DNA of 64,000 nucleotides. Origin: Dioscorea cayenensis subsp. rotundata. Lineage: Eukaryota; Streptophyta; Magnoliopsida; Dioscoreales; Dioscoreaceae. Below the pieces are notes generated by a model. The model saw only the letters and a program-made list of their open reading frames with translations, was not told the DNA's origin and made no database searches. Positions 43,318 to 55,425 of this stretch are shown here, piece by piece. The translations under genes and the position numbers were made by a program. The first letter of the stretch is position 1. Each line of letters begins with the position of its first letter. The stretch is from contig NC_052476.1 of the NCBI RefSeq assembly GCF_009730915.1, forward strand, positions 21,123,257-21,187,256. Direction: 5' to 3'.

Positions 43318-45409
43318 TGTCACGCCCCGAACCCGGCTTACCAGACCCGGTGCCCCAACAAACGGCCGCACACCCACAAGGCCGAGACCCAGTAGGCGTA
43401 CAAGGCCTCAGAATCTAATCACACAATGAAAAACACAAAGTTTAGAATTTCAACATCCAATAGAAGCTAGTGCCATATACATAAATCTCATACTCACACA
43501 ACTAGACAGTTAACTCAAATTTAGAAACGGAAACATAATAACTCACTAGCCCACTTAGATGGTTGTTGCACTATTCACTTCGGATCTGAAAAACAATCAA
43601 CAACAAGATTATGAGCTTGGGAGCCCAATAAGTAACCACTAAAAATATCGGGATCACAAAAATTCAATAATTTTTTAAAACACATACAAAATGTAACAAG
43701 GCGGAATAAATATCAAAGTGAAATCCAGAAATCAGAAATAAATCATAACAGATTTGGTTTACCAAAATAACAAGCATATATGTCCCCCAAACAACTAATG
43801 ACAAAACAAAATATCATAACTCATTTATTTAAACTCGGTGACCCGAGTCGGATTTCAGAACTCATAGGTTTACCCTTGGTGACCCGAGCCAGATTATCAG
43901 AAGCCGTTATTCTTCACCGACGGAACGGTGCGAAACTATAGTTTCTATGTCAGAAGTACGTGTCGACACGGTCAGTGTTTAACCCCCAGTGACAGGGTTA
44001 TTGCAAAGTTAGTTTGGGGACTACGAGTTTCTATAACAAAAATATGTCGGGTCCAAAATCATCGTCAACGCAATAATATGAAAATTTAGTGATCCCGTTT
44101 TCTAACAAAATTAATCCAATTATATCAAATAATCAGTTATCAATTCACACGATATTCCACACAATATAAAAATTTATTTAAATTTGGAAACACCATTATA
44201 ACAAATATATATAGTTAATCAGGAAAACATTATATAGATAAACACTTTTCCAGCAACTCAAACCAATCCAAGAAATCATAAATTAAATAAATAAAGCAAC
44301 TTAAAAAAAATATCATGAATCCATAGAATGATTATATTAACAACTATTGGTGTAAGTTAACATAAAATCTCTAATTAAACAGAATATCATAAAACAAATA
44401 AAATAAATAAATAATATTACTAAATGATGACTAAACATAGTAACAAAATAGCCTTGGAATAATTTTAACAGTAAAACCCAAGTTAATTAAATAATTACGT
44501 AGATGATTATTGGGAATAAAAAATTTGCATATACATATATGTACATATTTATATGTGGTGTACTTACCTGGAGATCCCTAAAATCTAACTCCCACTCGAA
44601 GACAAGATCAATCCTTCTTGAACAACCCTAAAAGCATAATCAAAATCTAATAGCTCAAAACAATAATTTAACACAACCCAAAACATGGATCAAAACCCAT
44701 GCCAAAATTTAAAGACTCACTTTCTACTCTATCTAATACTAAACATCTAATCACAAGATAACTTAGCCATACCATAGCCAAAAATCATGTTCCAAGGAAA
44801 ATGACATTTCAACAAACACCTTGTGGGTATAACCAAAACTAAGCAATTAGCCAAGTAGACAAATAAGACACATGCTATTCAATACAAACTAATATCCTTT
44901 ACTAGCAAAGCAAAGAAGAACTAAAAAAAATATAATATGCTAGCATCATCTCTTTTTACCCACAAGCTAGGCAACTTAATTGGCAAGAACAAGAAAAAAA
45001 ATTTCAAACAAAAGGCTTACAAGGTTGGATGGCGAAAATTAGGCTGACAACAAGCCCTTGAGGCCGCTCCTAGCTCCATGGCATGCAAGGGAAAAAGTCT
45101 ATGATTTTCATCGGCTCACCAAGCAAGGGAGGCACAAAGGAAGATAGATGAAGTTTTTGACCACCGAATCACCTTTTTGAAGCTCCACACCCAAGGCGAT
45201 GGCATGGCTAATGGTGAGGTTGACGGTGAGGCTAAGGAATAGGGAGTTCCGCTTAGTGAAGAAACAAATGGAAAAGAAGGCTCATGGCTTTAGGTAAGAA
45301 GATAGGGTTTCACGGGCTAAAGAATGGGAAAATAAAAGCAACCGTTTTTTTTTTCCTTATTTAATGGAGGTGGGGTTTTTTTTTTCATTTAAGATAGGTG
45401 GGGCCCACA
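43318..45409 (-). mobile_element. Probable solo LTR, 2.09 kb
   Basis: On the plus strand it reads TGTCACGCCCCGAACCC...GGTGGGGCCCACA, flanked by the perfect 5-bp duplication AAAGG (43313-43317 and 45410-45414). The GTGACA-type end lies at the left, and by comparison with the LTR at 12790-15621 the element is oriented on the minus strand. No gag-pol coding sequence is inside. Short repeats GGTGACCCGAG occur near 43838 and 43880. Confidence 0.82.
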
Positions 45410-45414
45410 AAAGG

Positions 45415-46494
45415 TGTGTTGTAAGAAAAAACTCAATCTTTTCTTATTTCAAAGTAGAATTATATAACATATCTCGTTTGTGGAATGGAATTAGATTTTG
45501 TAAAATAGGCAACCATTAGATGGTCTAGTAATAAGTCATTCTAATGGTGGGTGAGTGATGCGGGTCAGATTCTCATATCACAGTACTGTAAAGTACTATA
45601 CAAATATTATAATATGTTGTAAAAATTTTGTTGCCAAACAGAGAGATTTACTATTATGGGATTGTGATTTCTAATATATTATTTTGGGCACACGTGACAA
45701 ACTGTCATTGCCCCGTATGTTAGCTCACCCCCATATAATAAATCCCTAGGGGTTGTTAAGCCACTGTAAATGGTGTACCATTGTATTTACATGTCTTTTT
45801 GACAATCCCTTGCGAGGCCATATTTGTCGTCTTTATAAAAAAAGTCTTCAAATTAAACCACAAGATATAATCGATGCAAAGGCTAAAAATTTATCCACCA
45901 CATTATTCCCAACATTCAATTTTTCTGGCAATAAGTAAGTGGAATAATGTGCTCTGAAAGCTACCATTAATCAAGCAAGCCCATCTTGAACAATAGAAAC
46001 AAGAAAAATCTCTTTTACATATTGTTCTTCAACATAGTCAATGAATTATAGAATATAATTCAAAATTAGTATTTCAACCAAATAAAACTTCCTTATAGTT
46101 CCCAGATGACCAATAAGAGACATTCACGTTTAGTGGAGTGAGTTTTTTTATTTTATTTTATTTTATTGTTTTACAAAAGTGACAAGCACATCAAAGGATA
46201 TGTAAATACAAATATGCATCAATTATAGTGGATTAACGATGTCTTAGAAATTTATATCATATGAACCTGGCTGACACGCGGGGCAATAAAAACCTGCTAG
46301 GTGTGTCTAAAATGATGTATCAGGGACCGGCCGATGAGTATCATTTACAAAATAAAATTAAAAAAAAAGAAAAAAACATAAGGTTTATATTTCTCTGTAA
46401 AATTGAATAAAATTAAAACTTGATCACTTCAGGCAAGAGGCAAACATCTTTAGGGATTGGAGGCTCCATGCCTGGATGATATGGAACTTATTAC
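45415..46494. other. Intergenic DNA; no supported gene
   Basis: An ORF of 61 codons at 45753-45938 has no recognisable motif and no neighbours in phase. A (TTTTA)n tract is at 46147-46168. Confidence 0.45.
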
Positions 46495-47316
46495 TGTTGG
46501 AGATGATCAAAGTTGCACCAAGATAGGGACAACATTATGAGCTGGAGACATGGTATGAGTTAACACGCTAACATGGTAAAGAAGTATTGGCATACATGCT
46601 TAGTGGGAAAAAAGTTAGTGATGGTGAACCACACTACGTATGGGCAAGAGCATGGCTTGCATGTGCTATATTATGTCTTTAGTGTTATTATGTTATAAAA
46701 GTGATAATATATATTTTGAATGAATGAATGAAACAAGTGGTTGATGTTTTAGAATTACATTGCTCTTCCAATAGTATCAGAGATACCTTAGATCCCTGAG
46801 TCTATGACTAAGAACCCTACTTGAAAACTTTGAATTCTCTGCTTGAAAACCCTTGATCTCTACCATGGCCTCAAATGGCTCAGGGTTGAGTGTCACTCAA
46901 CTATTACTTTCCATATTCAAAAGGGAAGGATATGAACATTGGAGTATTAAAATGAGGACCTTGTTAACGTCTTAAGATCTTTTAGAGAAAGCATTTGTAG
47001 AGTGAAGGAGAGCTGGAAAAAGGATGCTAAGGTGTTGTTCTTCATTCAGCAAGCATTGCAAGAGTCCATGTTTTCTCGGATAATAGTTGCAAAAATATCT
47101 AAAAAATCTTAGGAATTTTGCATACATAATTCTAAGGTACATCCAAGGTGATAGCTATAAAACTTCAAACCATGAGATACTCATTTGAAACCCTGCAAAT
47201 GAGGAACAATGAATAACAAAGCTTCATTTCAAGAGTGCTGGAAGTAGTGAACCAGATGAGAGGGCTCGATGTCACTATGGTAGAACACATGGTAGTTGGC
47301 AAAGTGCTGAGAAGCC
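46495..47316 (+). mobile_element. Copia 5' fragment: LTR plus broken gag
   Basis: The probable 5' LTR (46495-46770) starts TGTTGGAGATGATC and ends GCTCTTCCA. It is followed by a primer site variant TAGTATCAGAG. Gag starts at 46865 (MASNGSGLSVTQLLLSIF) and continues EGYEHWSIKMRTLLTS before a stop, with later stops and shifts. It is similar in plan to the gag of the 23487-28346 element but is cut off after VVGKVLRSP by the repeat array that follows. Confidence 0.75.
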
Positions 47317-47770
47317 CATTACACCAAAAAAAAGCTTTTGAGGCGGTTTAAACCGCCTCTATAGCCATAGTGTTGGTTTTTTCACCAGTCTCGTATTAAG
47401 ACAGCTCTACACTTTAGGTTATAATAGCCTCTATAGCTAATAATTTTATCATTGGGGTAAGTTTTATCTATGGAAGTGGTTTTAATAACAAAAGCGTAGA
47501 GGTGGTTATAGGTTATAACAGCCTCTATAGCTAATAATTTTTTATACCTTACCAATAGCTTAGAGGCGTTATAACTACCTCTATAGTTAATAATTTCTTA
47601 TTTCCTTTCCAATAGCTATAGAGGTGGTTATAACTGCCTCAATAGCTAATTTTTTTTTAATTTTCACTAATAGCTTAGAGGCGGTTATAACCACCTCTAT
47701 AGTTAATAATTTCTTATTTCATTTACAATAGCCTTTTAGAGGCGGTTATAACCGCCTCTATAACTAAAAT
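47317..47770. mobile_element. CACTA-like terminal region with palindromic subterminal repeats
   Basis: It begins CATTACACCAAAAAAAAGC, near the CACTACAA consensus. Seven or so copies follow, every 50-65 bp, of a hairpin unit of the type AGAGGCGGTTATAACCGCCT (47339, 47410, 47498, 47551, 47610, 47670, 47735), joined by CTATAGCTAATAATTTCTTA-like spacers. Such arrays at one end are typical of CACTA subterminal regions, where transposase binds. The opposite end is not identified. Confidence 0.65.
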
Positions 47771-48005
47771 TTCTTATCTCTTACCAGGAAATATTAAAAT
47801 CAACAAGACATCAAGATTAAAGAAGTACAAAGAAAAAAAGGGAGGGGAAAAAAAATACAATTCCAATTCCCATTCATAAATCATCAGATAAGCTGATAGT
47901 TTTGTTGGTCTAACAACAATATAGAGAAATCTACAAGTTTACTGCATGATCTAAAGATTGGACCCAATGCAGTTACCAATAGTGGAAGATGAAGCTTCCT
48001 TGACT

Positions 48006-48781
48006 TCAAAAAAAATATGGTACTCTTGTTCCTGGTCCTCTCATTTGGTTGTTTTCCTCTGTTTTGGTGAAGAATTTGACCTCTCTTTCCTGTTATTATT
48101 AAGAGGATAAACTTGATAAGTTTATGATCATATTTTAATTAGTCCATTTCAATCATGTGCAGTGTAAGGTTTACAAGTTCATTTTAAGTGTTGAAGTGCA
48201 TGAGTATAAATAAGACAACAACAATGACTAAAATAGCGGGAGTTGTAGTAGTGTAGTAGCATACCATATTCTCATTAAAGCTTAGAATAGAAACAACATT
48301 TCCACATCTGTAACAATAATTGGGCAGAGACCACACCTGGAATGCCAAGAAATATAGTAATTTTAAGACTTGAAATTATATTAAAGCAATCACAAGATTA
48401 CTTGGTTGGGATTCTTAAGCATAAAATTGGGATGGTGATTTATAATAACTCACAGTGACAAGGCCTTTGTTTTGAAACATGTACTTTAGACCCTCTTGGA
48501 TGAGCTGGTGTGCTCGGTAGACAAGATTGAGCTTGTTTATATGGTTGAACTACAAAATAAGAATACAGTAAACTTTTGTATTAGGAGTAGCGGATCATAG
48601 AGGATAGTAGGGGACAACAAAGAGCATGTACACAAACCTCTGAGGTCACCCTTGACCCAAAAACCCATCTTGCACCACGAGGGCTAGCTACCCAAGTTTC
48701 AATCTCTTCAAGGTCACTCCACATTAGATCACAAAAGGGGCCCTCATGAGGAATTTCACAGTTCTGGTCAATAACTCTCAT
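48006..48781 (-). pseudogene. PP6-type Ser/Thr protein phosphatase catalytic subunit, 5'-truncated gene fragment
   Basis: Four minus-strand exons with correct GT-AG borders and phases: 48781-48638, 48549-48454, 48336-48265 and 48089-48006. They encode [54 protein letters not shown] and EREVKFFTKTEENNQMRG to a stop, i.e. about the last 130 residues of a plant PP6 (FyPP-like) subunit. The N-terminal half, with the metal-binding GDxHG, GDxVDRG and GNHE motifs, is missing. Unusual changes include RNCE to QNCE, RGAGW to RGARW, WSAPNY to WSLPNY and a PYFF rather than PYFL end. Open frame and splice sites persist, which suggests a fairly recent captured or duplicated fragment. Confidence 0.85.
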
Positions 48782-49194
48782 CTATGAAGAAGGAAAGAAA
48801 AGGAATTAATTTCAAACATAAGTGATGAACATCAAATGGCAAACACTTAGTAGAAATGGTTACACATCTATATACCAGAAGCTACTTCTGTCAGGTTAAT
48901 ATTAAACTCAGAAAATAGTGTTTATGGAGAAAGAATACTGGATTGCAAAAAAACAAAAAAGGAGGTTTTCCAATATAGAGTTGCAGACTTTGGTTCTCCC
49001 TGTTACATAACCACCATTTCCAATACATTGCCATAAATCTTAAAAAAAAGTAGGAGGAGATGGAGCACAACGTCATTCTTATATTATCACATGATTATAC
49101 CACTGATGGAGTCTAGCAACTAATAATCATTTTATAGAGAAGTACTACCATCAACATGTGAAATCAATGAATTGTAAAATATGCTTCCAATTAG

Positions 49195-49343
49195 CATATA
49201 GAGATTTAAAGGTTCAAATGTTGATTACGGAGAATAAAATCATAAGAAGCAATGAACCTGATCAATTGATTGTATATCAGGAGAAAGTTTTAGAATTGAT
49301 TGAAGCTCTGCAGAATTTCAGGAAGAATGAAGTGAAGAACTAA
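49195..49343 (+). other. Possible terminal exon of an unknown gene
   Basis: After an acceptor (CCAATTAG) the frame reads YRDLKVQMLITENKIIRSN...VYQEKVLELIEALQNFRKN to a stop. It looks helical, charged and protein-like, but no partner exons or family were recognised. Confidence 0.3.
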
Positions 49344-49670
49344 GGCATTGAAGCAGTTGGTTGTCTTGGTGTAAATACTTTTTAATTAAGGGGTAAGCTG
49401 GTCTTTTCAGGTATTTGAAAATTCGGTATTTCTGTTGAAGTCTGAGTGGGAAGAAATGAAAGGCTATGATCTAATCCATCTAAGTTCGAGGCAGAAGAGA
49501 AAGGCTAGCATCGGGGTTGTGATTGTGTGGTCTAGATTTGATCAATAAAAAAGGTGCGCTTTAGTTCGAGGGAAGGTTGATAAGCGGTTTGATGTACAAT
49601 GTTACTGCACGTGGCTAGCTTAGTCACCTAGTCTGTTTCATTTTGAGCATTGAACTTTCAGTTACTTTAT

Positions 49671-50661
49671 GGTGGTGTTTGTTTCACCGGATTTGGAACT
49701 TCATGTAGTTAGAATTACAAAATCATTGAAAATCCTTTGTTTGTTTAGATGGATTTAAAAAAGTCAAAGGAGTTTGAATTACAATGAAGTAAGGATTTGA
49801 TGGATTTTGAACTACGTCCAATTTGGGCGTAGTTCAAAGTGCAGGAGTTTAATTTATAAAATATGTTTCACGTGATTGTCACGTGAGGTTTAGATGTTGG
49901 TTATTTGATCATCATTATAGCCACTTATCAAATATATATAGTAGTAAATATTCTGATTTTGTTAACAGTTTAAATATATTTAAAAGTGTTATTTTAAATT
50001 TAAATCCTCTACAAATAATATCCAAACAATTATTTTAATTTTAAATTCAAAAACATATATAGTTTTTTGTCCTAAATTAGATAATTTATCATTTTTAATT
50101 ATTTAATTATTTTATTTTTTAAATGAAAATATGTTATGGGTTATTCCAAAGAAGAAATTTATTAATTTAATATATTATTTTTATTATAAAACTACACAAT
50201 ATATGCTTATAAATATTTTTTAGGGCTAAACTAAATTAGAGGGATAAGTATAATATATTTAACATAAATATTAGACAAATGAAATATATTTACTGAAAGA
50301 TACTCATTTCTCTATTGTTTGATATTTTTAAAAATTATTTTATTGATTATAGATATATTTATATAAATTAAACTAATACAACCAAAATTTAATAATAATA
50401 ATATATATATAACTGTTTATTTTATAATTAATAAATACTAATGATAATTGAATATAAGGTAATCTTACCTTAGATGACCATATATCAAATCCTTATTTAT
50501 AAATCCCTCCAACCAAACACAAAATTTTATAATCCAGCATTCCAACTACATCAAACCAAACATTAGATTTAATACTCATTGTATTTTTAAATACAGTAAT
50601 TACAACTACATTGTAATTTGAAATCCATTGCATTTTCAACTACATCTAATCAAACGCTACC
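49671..50661. mobile_element. TIR element of the GTGTTTGTTT family, about 1 kb
   Basis: The left end GGTGGTGTTTGTTTCACCGG and the right end (complement GGTAGCGTTTGATTAGATG) lead into inverted stretches rich in ATGTAGTT.GAATTACA and GGATTTGGA words on both sides of an AT-rich core. No transposase is visible. The target duplication is unclear; length and style fit a non-autonomous DNA transposon. Confidence 0.55.
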
Positions 50662-50666
50662 AATTG

Positions 50667-51020
50667 GGGGGTGTTTGTTTAGTAGTATTTAAAACTCCTT
50701 GTAGTTGGAATTACAAAATTTCTTGAAGTATGTTGTTTGGTTAGGTGGATTTTAAAAAGTAACTGGAGTTGCAAATCCTCTTTGATTGGATTTTGGTGGA
50801 TTTGGAACTACACCCAAATTGGATGTAGTTCTAAATCCAGTATTTAGAATTCCAATTAAAATTATTTTTTAAAAAACTAGAATTTAGTTAGAGTATAAAC
50901 AAATAAAATTATATAATTAATTAATTTGGCAAATGATATTTTTGATGGTAATATATATTAATTTAATACACATATTATATTAATTATTTTAATAAATAAT
51001 TAATATATGATATTTTAAAC
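50667..51020. mobile_element. Second, truncated copy of the GTGTTTGTTT element
   Basis: GGGGTGTTTGTTTAGTAG and the next about 170 bp match the left part of 49671-50661 in the same orientation (CTCCTTGTAGTTGGAATTAC, GGATTTGGAACTAC). It is cut by the copia fragment at about 51020. Confidence 0.55.
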
Positions 51021-51029
51021 AAGTTCCTC

Positions 51030-52365
51030 AAGCTCCTCAAGCTCAAGAAGGCTCTGTATGGGCTTAAACAAGTTCCTCAAGCTTGGTTTGAGAAGTTTTC
51101 TCTTGTGCTTCTATCTCTTGGATTTCATCCCAGTCGACAGGATTCTACTTTATTTGTCAGGTGTACTTCTTCTGGTCAGATTCTACTTTCTTTATATGTT
51201 GATGATATGATTATTACAGGAGATGATGTGGGTGGAATCACAAAGTTAAAATCGCAATTGGCTCGTGATTTTGAAATGAAAGATTTGGATTCCCTACGTT
51301 ATTTTTTGGGAATTGAAGTAGCTTGCTCTCCTCGTGGCTATCTTCTTTCTCAATCCAAGTACATTGCTAGAATTCTTGAACAAGCTCATCTCTCTGACAC
51401 TCACATAGTTGATACGCCTCTTGAACTTAATGTTTAGTATTCTCCTTCAGTTGATGTTCCATTGTCAGATCCTTCTCTGTATCGTACTTTGGTTCGGTAT
51501 TGCTTATGCAGTTCATATTGTTAGCCTGTTTATTGTGTCTCCTTCTACGGTTCATTGGGCTGTTGTGCTTCATATTCTTCGATATCTTTGAGGAACAAAA
51601 TTTCAGAGTTTACTTTATCCATTCACATCTACTTTAGAGCCAAGGGCCTACTCAGATGCAGATTGGGGTGGTGATTCTTCTGATCGCAAGTCTACTATAG
51701 GTTTCTGTATATTTTTAGGTGATTCTCTTATCTCTTGGAAGAGCAAAAAACAAACTGTTGTCTCTCTCTCAACTACCAAAGCAAAATACCGACCAATGGC
51801 ATCCACTATAGTTGAAATTGTTTGGTTGCGTTGGCTACTTGCTGATATGGGCGATTCTCTTTCAAACCCCACTCCTATGTATAGTGACAATACCAGTGCT
51901 ATTCAGATTACACATAACTCTATTTTTCATGACCGCACCAAACATATCGAGATAGATTGTCATTTCACTTGTCATCATTATCTGAGTGACATCATCACAT
52001 TACCTTTTGTCTCTACTCCCATGCAGCTTGCAGACTTGTTCACCAAGGCGTATTCAACTCCACGCTTTCGATTTTTAGTTAGCAAACTCTCGATGCTTTC
52101 TGTTAATGTACAATGAGTTTAAGGGGGATGTTAGCGTATTGGGTTTATTTATTAATTGTCTAATTTCATATGGGTATTATAGTCTTTTTCTTATTTATTG
52201 TTTAATTTGACTTTATATACTCTTTATTTTATACTGATTATTATTATTATTCCTCTACAATAGAAAAACCCTAATTTTCTCTTCTCTTTTTCTCTTTGGT
52301 TTCTTTGCGCAAATTCTTTATGCAGATTTGATTTGTTTATCACTTCCGTCCTTAATTCTTCAACA
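51030..52365 (+). mobile_element. Copia 3' half: RT end, RNase H and 3' LTR
   Basis: The coding remnant runs from KALYGLKQVPQAWFEKFS through LSLYVDDMIITGDD, YFLGIEVACSPRGYLLSQ and, after breaks, RNase H (YSDADWGGDSSDRKSTIG-like) to LADLFTKAYSTPRFRFL and a stop at 52116. A purine tract AAGGGGGA precedes a putative 3' LTR (52129-52365; TGTTAGCGTATTGGG...TTCTTCAACA). The 5' part is missing; a short AAACAAGTTCCTCAAGCT duplication lies at the break (51019-51080). Confidence 0.85.
52129..52365 (+). repeat. 3' LTR of the truncated copia element
   Basis: 237 bp, TG...CA ends, directly after a polypurine tract. No partner LTR is in the window. Confidence 0.65.
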
Positions 52366-53144
52366 TAAGAGATTACTTAAAAAAAAAAATGACTAGAAGA
52401 GAGGACGTTACTTGATGCGGATGATACACCAGTATGGTTATGAAGTCCTGAAACCTTGTCAGTTTGTATATCATTAATTTTATATACATGCAAGATATAT
52501 GTCATATATATACAAATGTATTATAAAAGAGAGACTCATTTTTAATGTATGCATTTTCATTAATATTTATTTTTATTTTGTACTTTGAAAATTTTCAATA
52601 TCAATATGAGTGGAACCGCAATTTGACGTATAAGATTACAATTGTATAATTTCAGGGATTGGTCATCAAAAGTGTAAAGATTAACTATAATTTTCTAAAT
52701 GATTACATTATATAGGGATTGCTTATTAAAGGTATGGAGATTGAATAGAATTTTTCAAACTAAGATTTCGTCTAGCTAACTCATTTTCAAAAATAAAAAA
52801 TAAAAAACATCCTATTTGAATTTTTCTCATAATTAAAATATAGATTGCAAATATTATTTCTAATATTCACTTAATTTTCTTTGTAACATCTTTTGGATTA
52901 TTTAAAAATAATCCTAAGCAATATTGAAATTTATAAAAAAAAAAATAAAAATAAAGAAGCCTTTGTGTTTTCTTAATTGTCTCTGTATTGTTATTATTAT
53001 ATAATAAAGAAAAATAATCCAATGCCATACATAGTCTTCTAAACAAGGAGCCCACAGAGTCTTCCAATCACAACTCAGTGAAATGGATGGCAAAGAAGCG
53101 TCCAGTTGTGCGTAGAAAATCTAGAGAAGAAGTGCCAGCAAGCG

Positions 53145-53180
53145 GATAAGATTAGGGTGGTATGGCACCACCCAACCAAT
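53145..53180 (+). promoter_or_regulatory. psaL promoter motifs: GATAAG (I-box type) and CCAAT
   Basis: GATAAG at 53145-53150 and CCAAT at 53176-53180 lie 150-190 bp before the psaL ATG. GATA/I-box motifs are common in light-regulated nuclear photosynthesis genes. No TATA box is apparent; a pyrimidine-rich stretch (TTTTCTTTTCTTCTC near 53226-53240) may serve as initiator. Confidence 0.4.
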
Positions 53181-53331
53181 GAGAAACAATGAATTCCATC
53201 GCCTCATCTAAACCCACAACCATTGTTTTCTTTTCTTCTCATCCAACAACTTGTACTAAAAGAAGAAACAAGTCCACTGTTTCTAAGTTACATAGCATAG
53301 CCCAAGGGGCATAGAGGAGAAGACAGAAACA

Positions 53332-54625
53332 ATGGCCACTGCCTCAGCTTCACTCATGGCTAGCCAACTCAAGGGTGGCCTTCTCTCCTCTAGCGCTAGG
53401 GGTCTTATTGTTCCCAAAGGCCTTTCATGCGCCCCATTGAAGGACCTTCACTATAGGAGAAGACTTTGCTTCACTGTCAAAGCCATTCAAGCTGAGAAGG
53501 TGAGCTTTTGTCTCACTAGTAAGGGAACAGATCATGATCTTGATGTTGAATAGTATTATATATTTAAGCATATATGTACATATCTGTTTCCAGGGAAACA
53601 CTAGCTAGTTATTTGATTTTCTATTTGCATAGACATTACATGCAGTGGTAAAATTGCTGTAACTCAAGAATACCCCAACCATTCTTGGCCAACGCATTAA
53701 AATGCAAAAGGTATCTTAACTGTTGATATATACAACATTATGATAATAATAATAAAAGAATTCATCAGTGACTCACATGGATTTAAAATATTTAAACAAA
53801 TAATTTTAAATTTAAATTTTTATATATAAAAATATCTATTATGATAAGTCTATATTTTCTATAAAGATTTTAGAATACTATTTATTTCTCTTAAACTGTG
53901 TTTTTTTTATTTTAAAAAGAATACATATGCTCCTAGAATATTATTATTCATTATTTATCCATTTTATTTCTATTCTAATAGTTGAGCATTTAAATATTGG
54001 TATAAACTGCTATTGATAATGATTCGCATTCCAATAATATTTATTATAATAATAATAATAATAATAATAATAATTTAAATTGTTTCAATCATTTGAGAAA
54101 TTAATACAAGCACTACTCATGAGTTTTGTGCAGCCAACTTACCAAGTGATCCAACCAATAAACGGTGATCCATTCATAGGCAGTCTTGAAACTCCGATCA
54201 CATCCAGCCCACTCATTGCATGGTACCTCTCCAACCTCCCGGCCTACCGCACGGCGGTAAGCCCCCTCCTCCGTGGCATTGAAGTCGGTCTCGCCCATGG
54301 TTACCTCCTCGTCGGCCCCTTTGTCAAGACTGGTCCCCTCCGGAACACTCCTTACGCTGGCAGCGCCGGCTCACTCGCAGCGGCTGGCTTGGTGGTCATA
54401 CTTAGCATCTGTCTGACAATGTATGGTATCGCATCATTCAATGAAGGAGAGCCTTCTACAGCACCCGCATTAACGTTGACCGGCCGGAAGAAGGAAGCTG
54501 ACAAGCTTCAGACGGCGGAGGGATGGTCCCAGTTCAGCGGGGGCTTCTTCTTTGGTGGCATATCTGGCGTTATCTGGGCATACTTCCTTCTTTATGTTCT
54601 TGACCTGCCATACTACATCAAGTAG
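53332..54625 (+). CDS. psaL: Photosystem I reaction centre subunit XI (PsaL), chloroplast precursor
   Basis: Two exons, 53332-53499 and 54134-54625 (634-bp intron, GT-AG), give 219 aa, the usual plant length. Residues 1 to about 50 are a Ser/Ala/Arg-rich chloroplast transit peptide. The mature part starts near [19 protein letters not shown]. It has the family signature [16 protein letters not shown] and three hydrophobic segments at about residues 100-122, 133-157 and 191-213 ([20 protein letters not shown]). PsaL is a thylakoid membrane subunit of photosystem I that contacts PsaH and PsaO at the state-transition docking side and binds chlorophyll. The start is fixed by the transit peptide and by AACAATGGC context. 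All parts are intact. The gene faces the eIF3h gene tail to tail. Confidence 0.97.
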
Positions 54626-55425
54626 ACTTTGTTTATATTATGTGCTAGTGTGATCTTCCTTGCCATTGTATATCTTGGAACCAACTACATCCATTGTCAC
54701 TCTTTTCAATGTTTTTAATTATCTCTGGTGTTATAATATGAAGTAGCGATATTGAGAGCTCTAATTGGAAATGTTTGAAAATGACTAGGGTTAGTTCAGA
54801 AGTAAAATGCCGCTGTTTCTGTGATTTATGGAGAATAAACATTACTAAAAATAAACTAATAAAATCTAATAAAAAAATTATTTTAGAAAAAATTTACCCT
54901 TTGATAATACGGAGGACTTAAACCTACATAAAATTATGGTCATTAAAATTTTATTATTATTATTTTTTATATTAATGATAGGAGTAAGAAACCAGGTAAA
55001 ACGTGACAGAACCGAACCGGGCAGGTTCAAGGACAAAGCCGGGGAGACACTGAGCCAACTTGCTACCATGCCTTCCCTGGTTTTAAGGTTAGTAGAAATA
55101 GAATACCTCATTTTATATGTTTACCATTTAGCACTAGGATTTCAAAGAAATGCCAATTAGCTCTACTCTAAACAAACCCCAGGTGTTCCCCCTTACTATA
55201 AAACAAAATGCCCTAAAACAATTCAATCACTCAGAAAAATAACTGTCATTTCAGTTCAGGTCCAAGCTCTCTTGTCAATTGTTCAAACAAAAATAGAATT
55301 TTGATACAAACGCATCCTTAACTCAATACCTTAAAAAAACATTAATATGAGATGATCTAGAGGTTTTTCATTTTCGAAATTCCAAAATTTGCAGTAAATC
55401 ACAAAAAGGACTGGCTCCCTTTCAC
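54626..55425. other. Intergenic region between convergent psaL and eIF3h genes
   Basis: It holds both 3' UTRs. A short GC-rich piece at 55000-55070 (GAACCGAACCGGGCAGG) has no clear meaning. No gene or complete element was seen. Confidence 0.6.

Noticed and set aside
45753..45938. 61-codon ORF
   Set aside because: No motif, no splice partner and no codon signal beyond chance.
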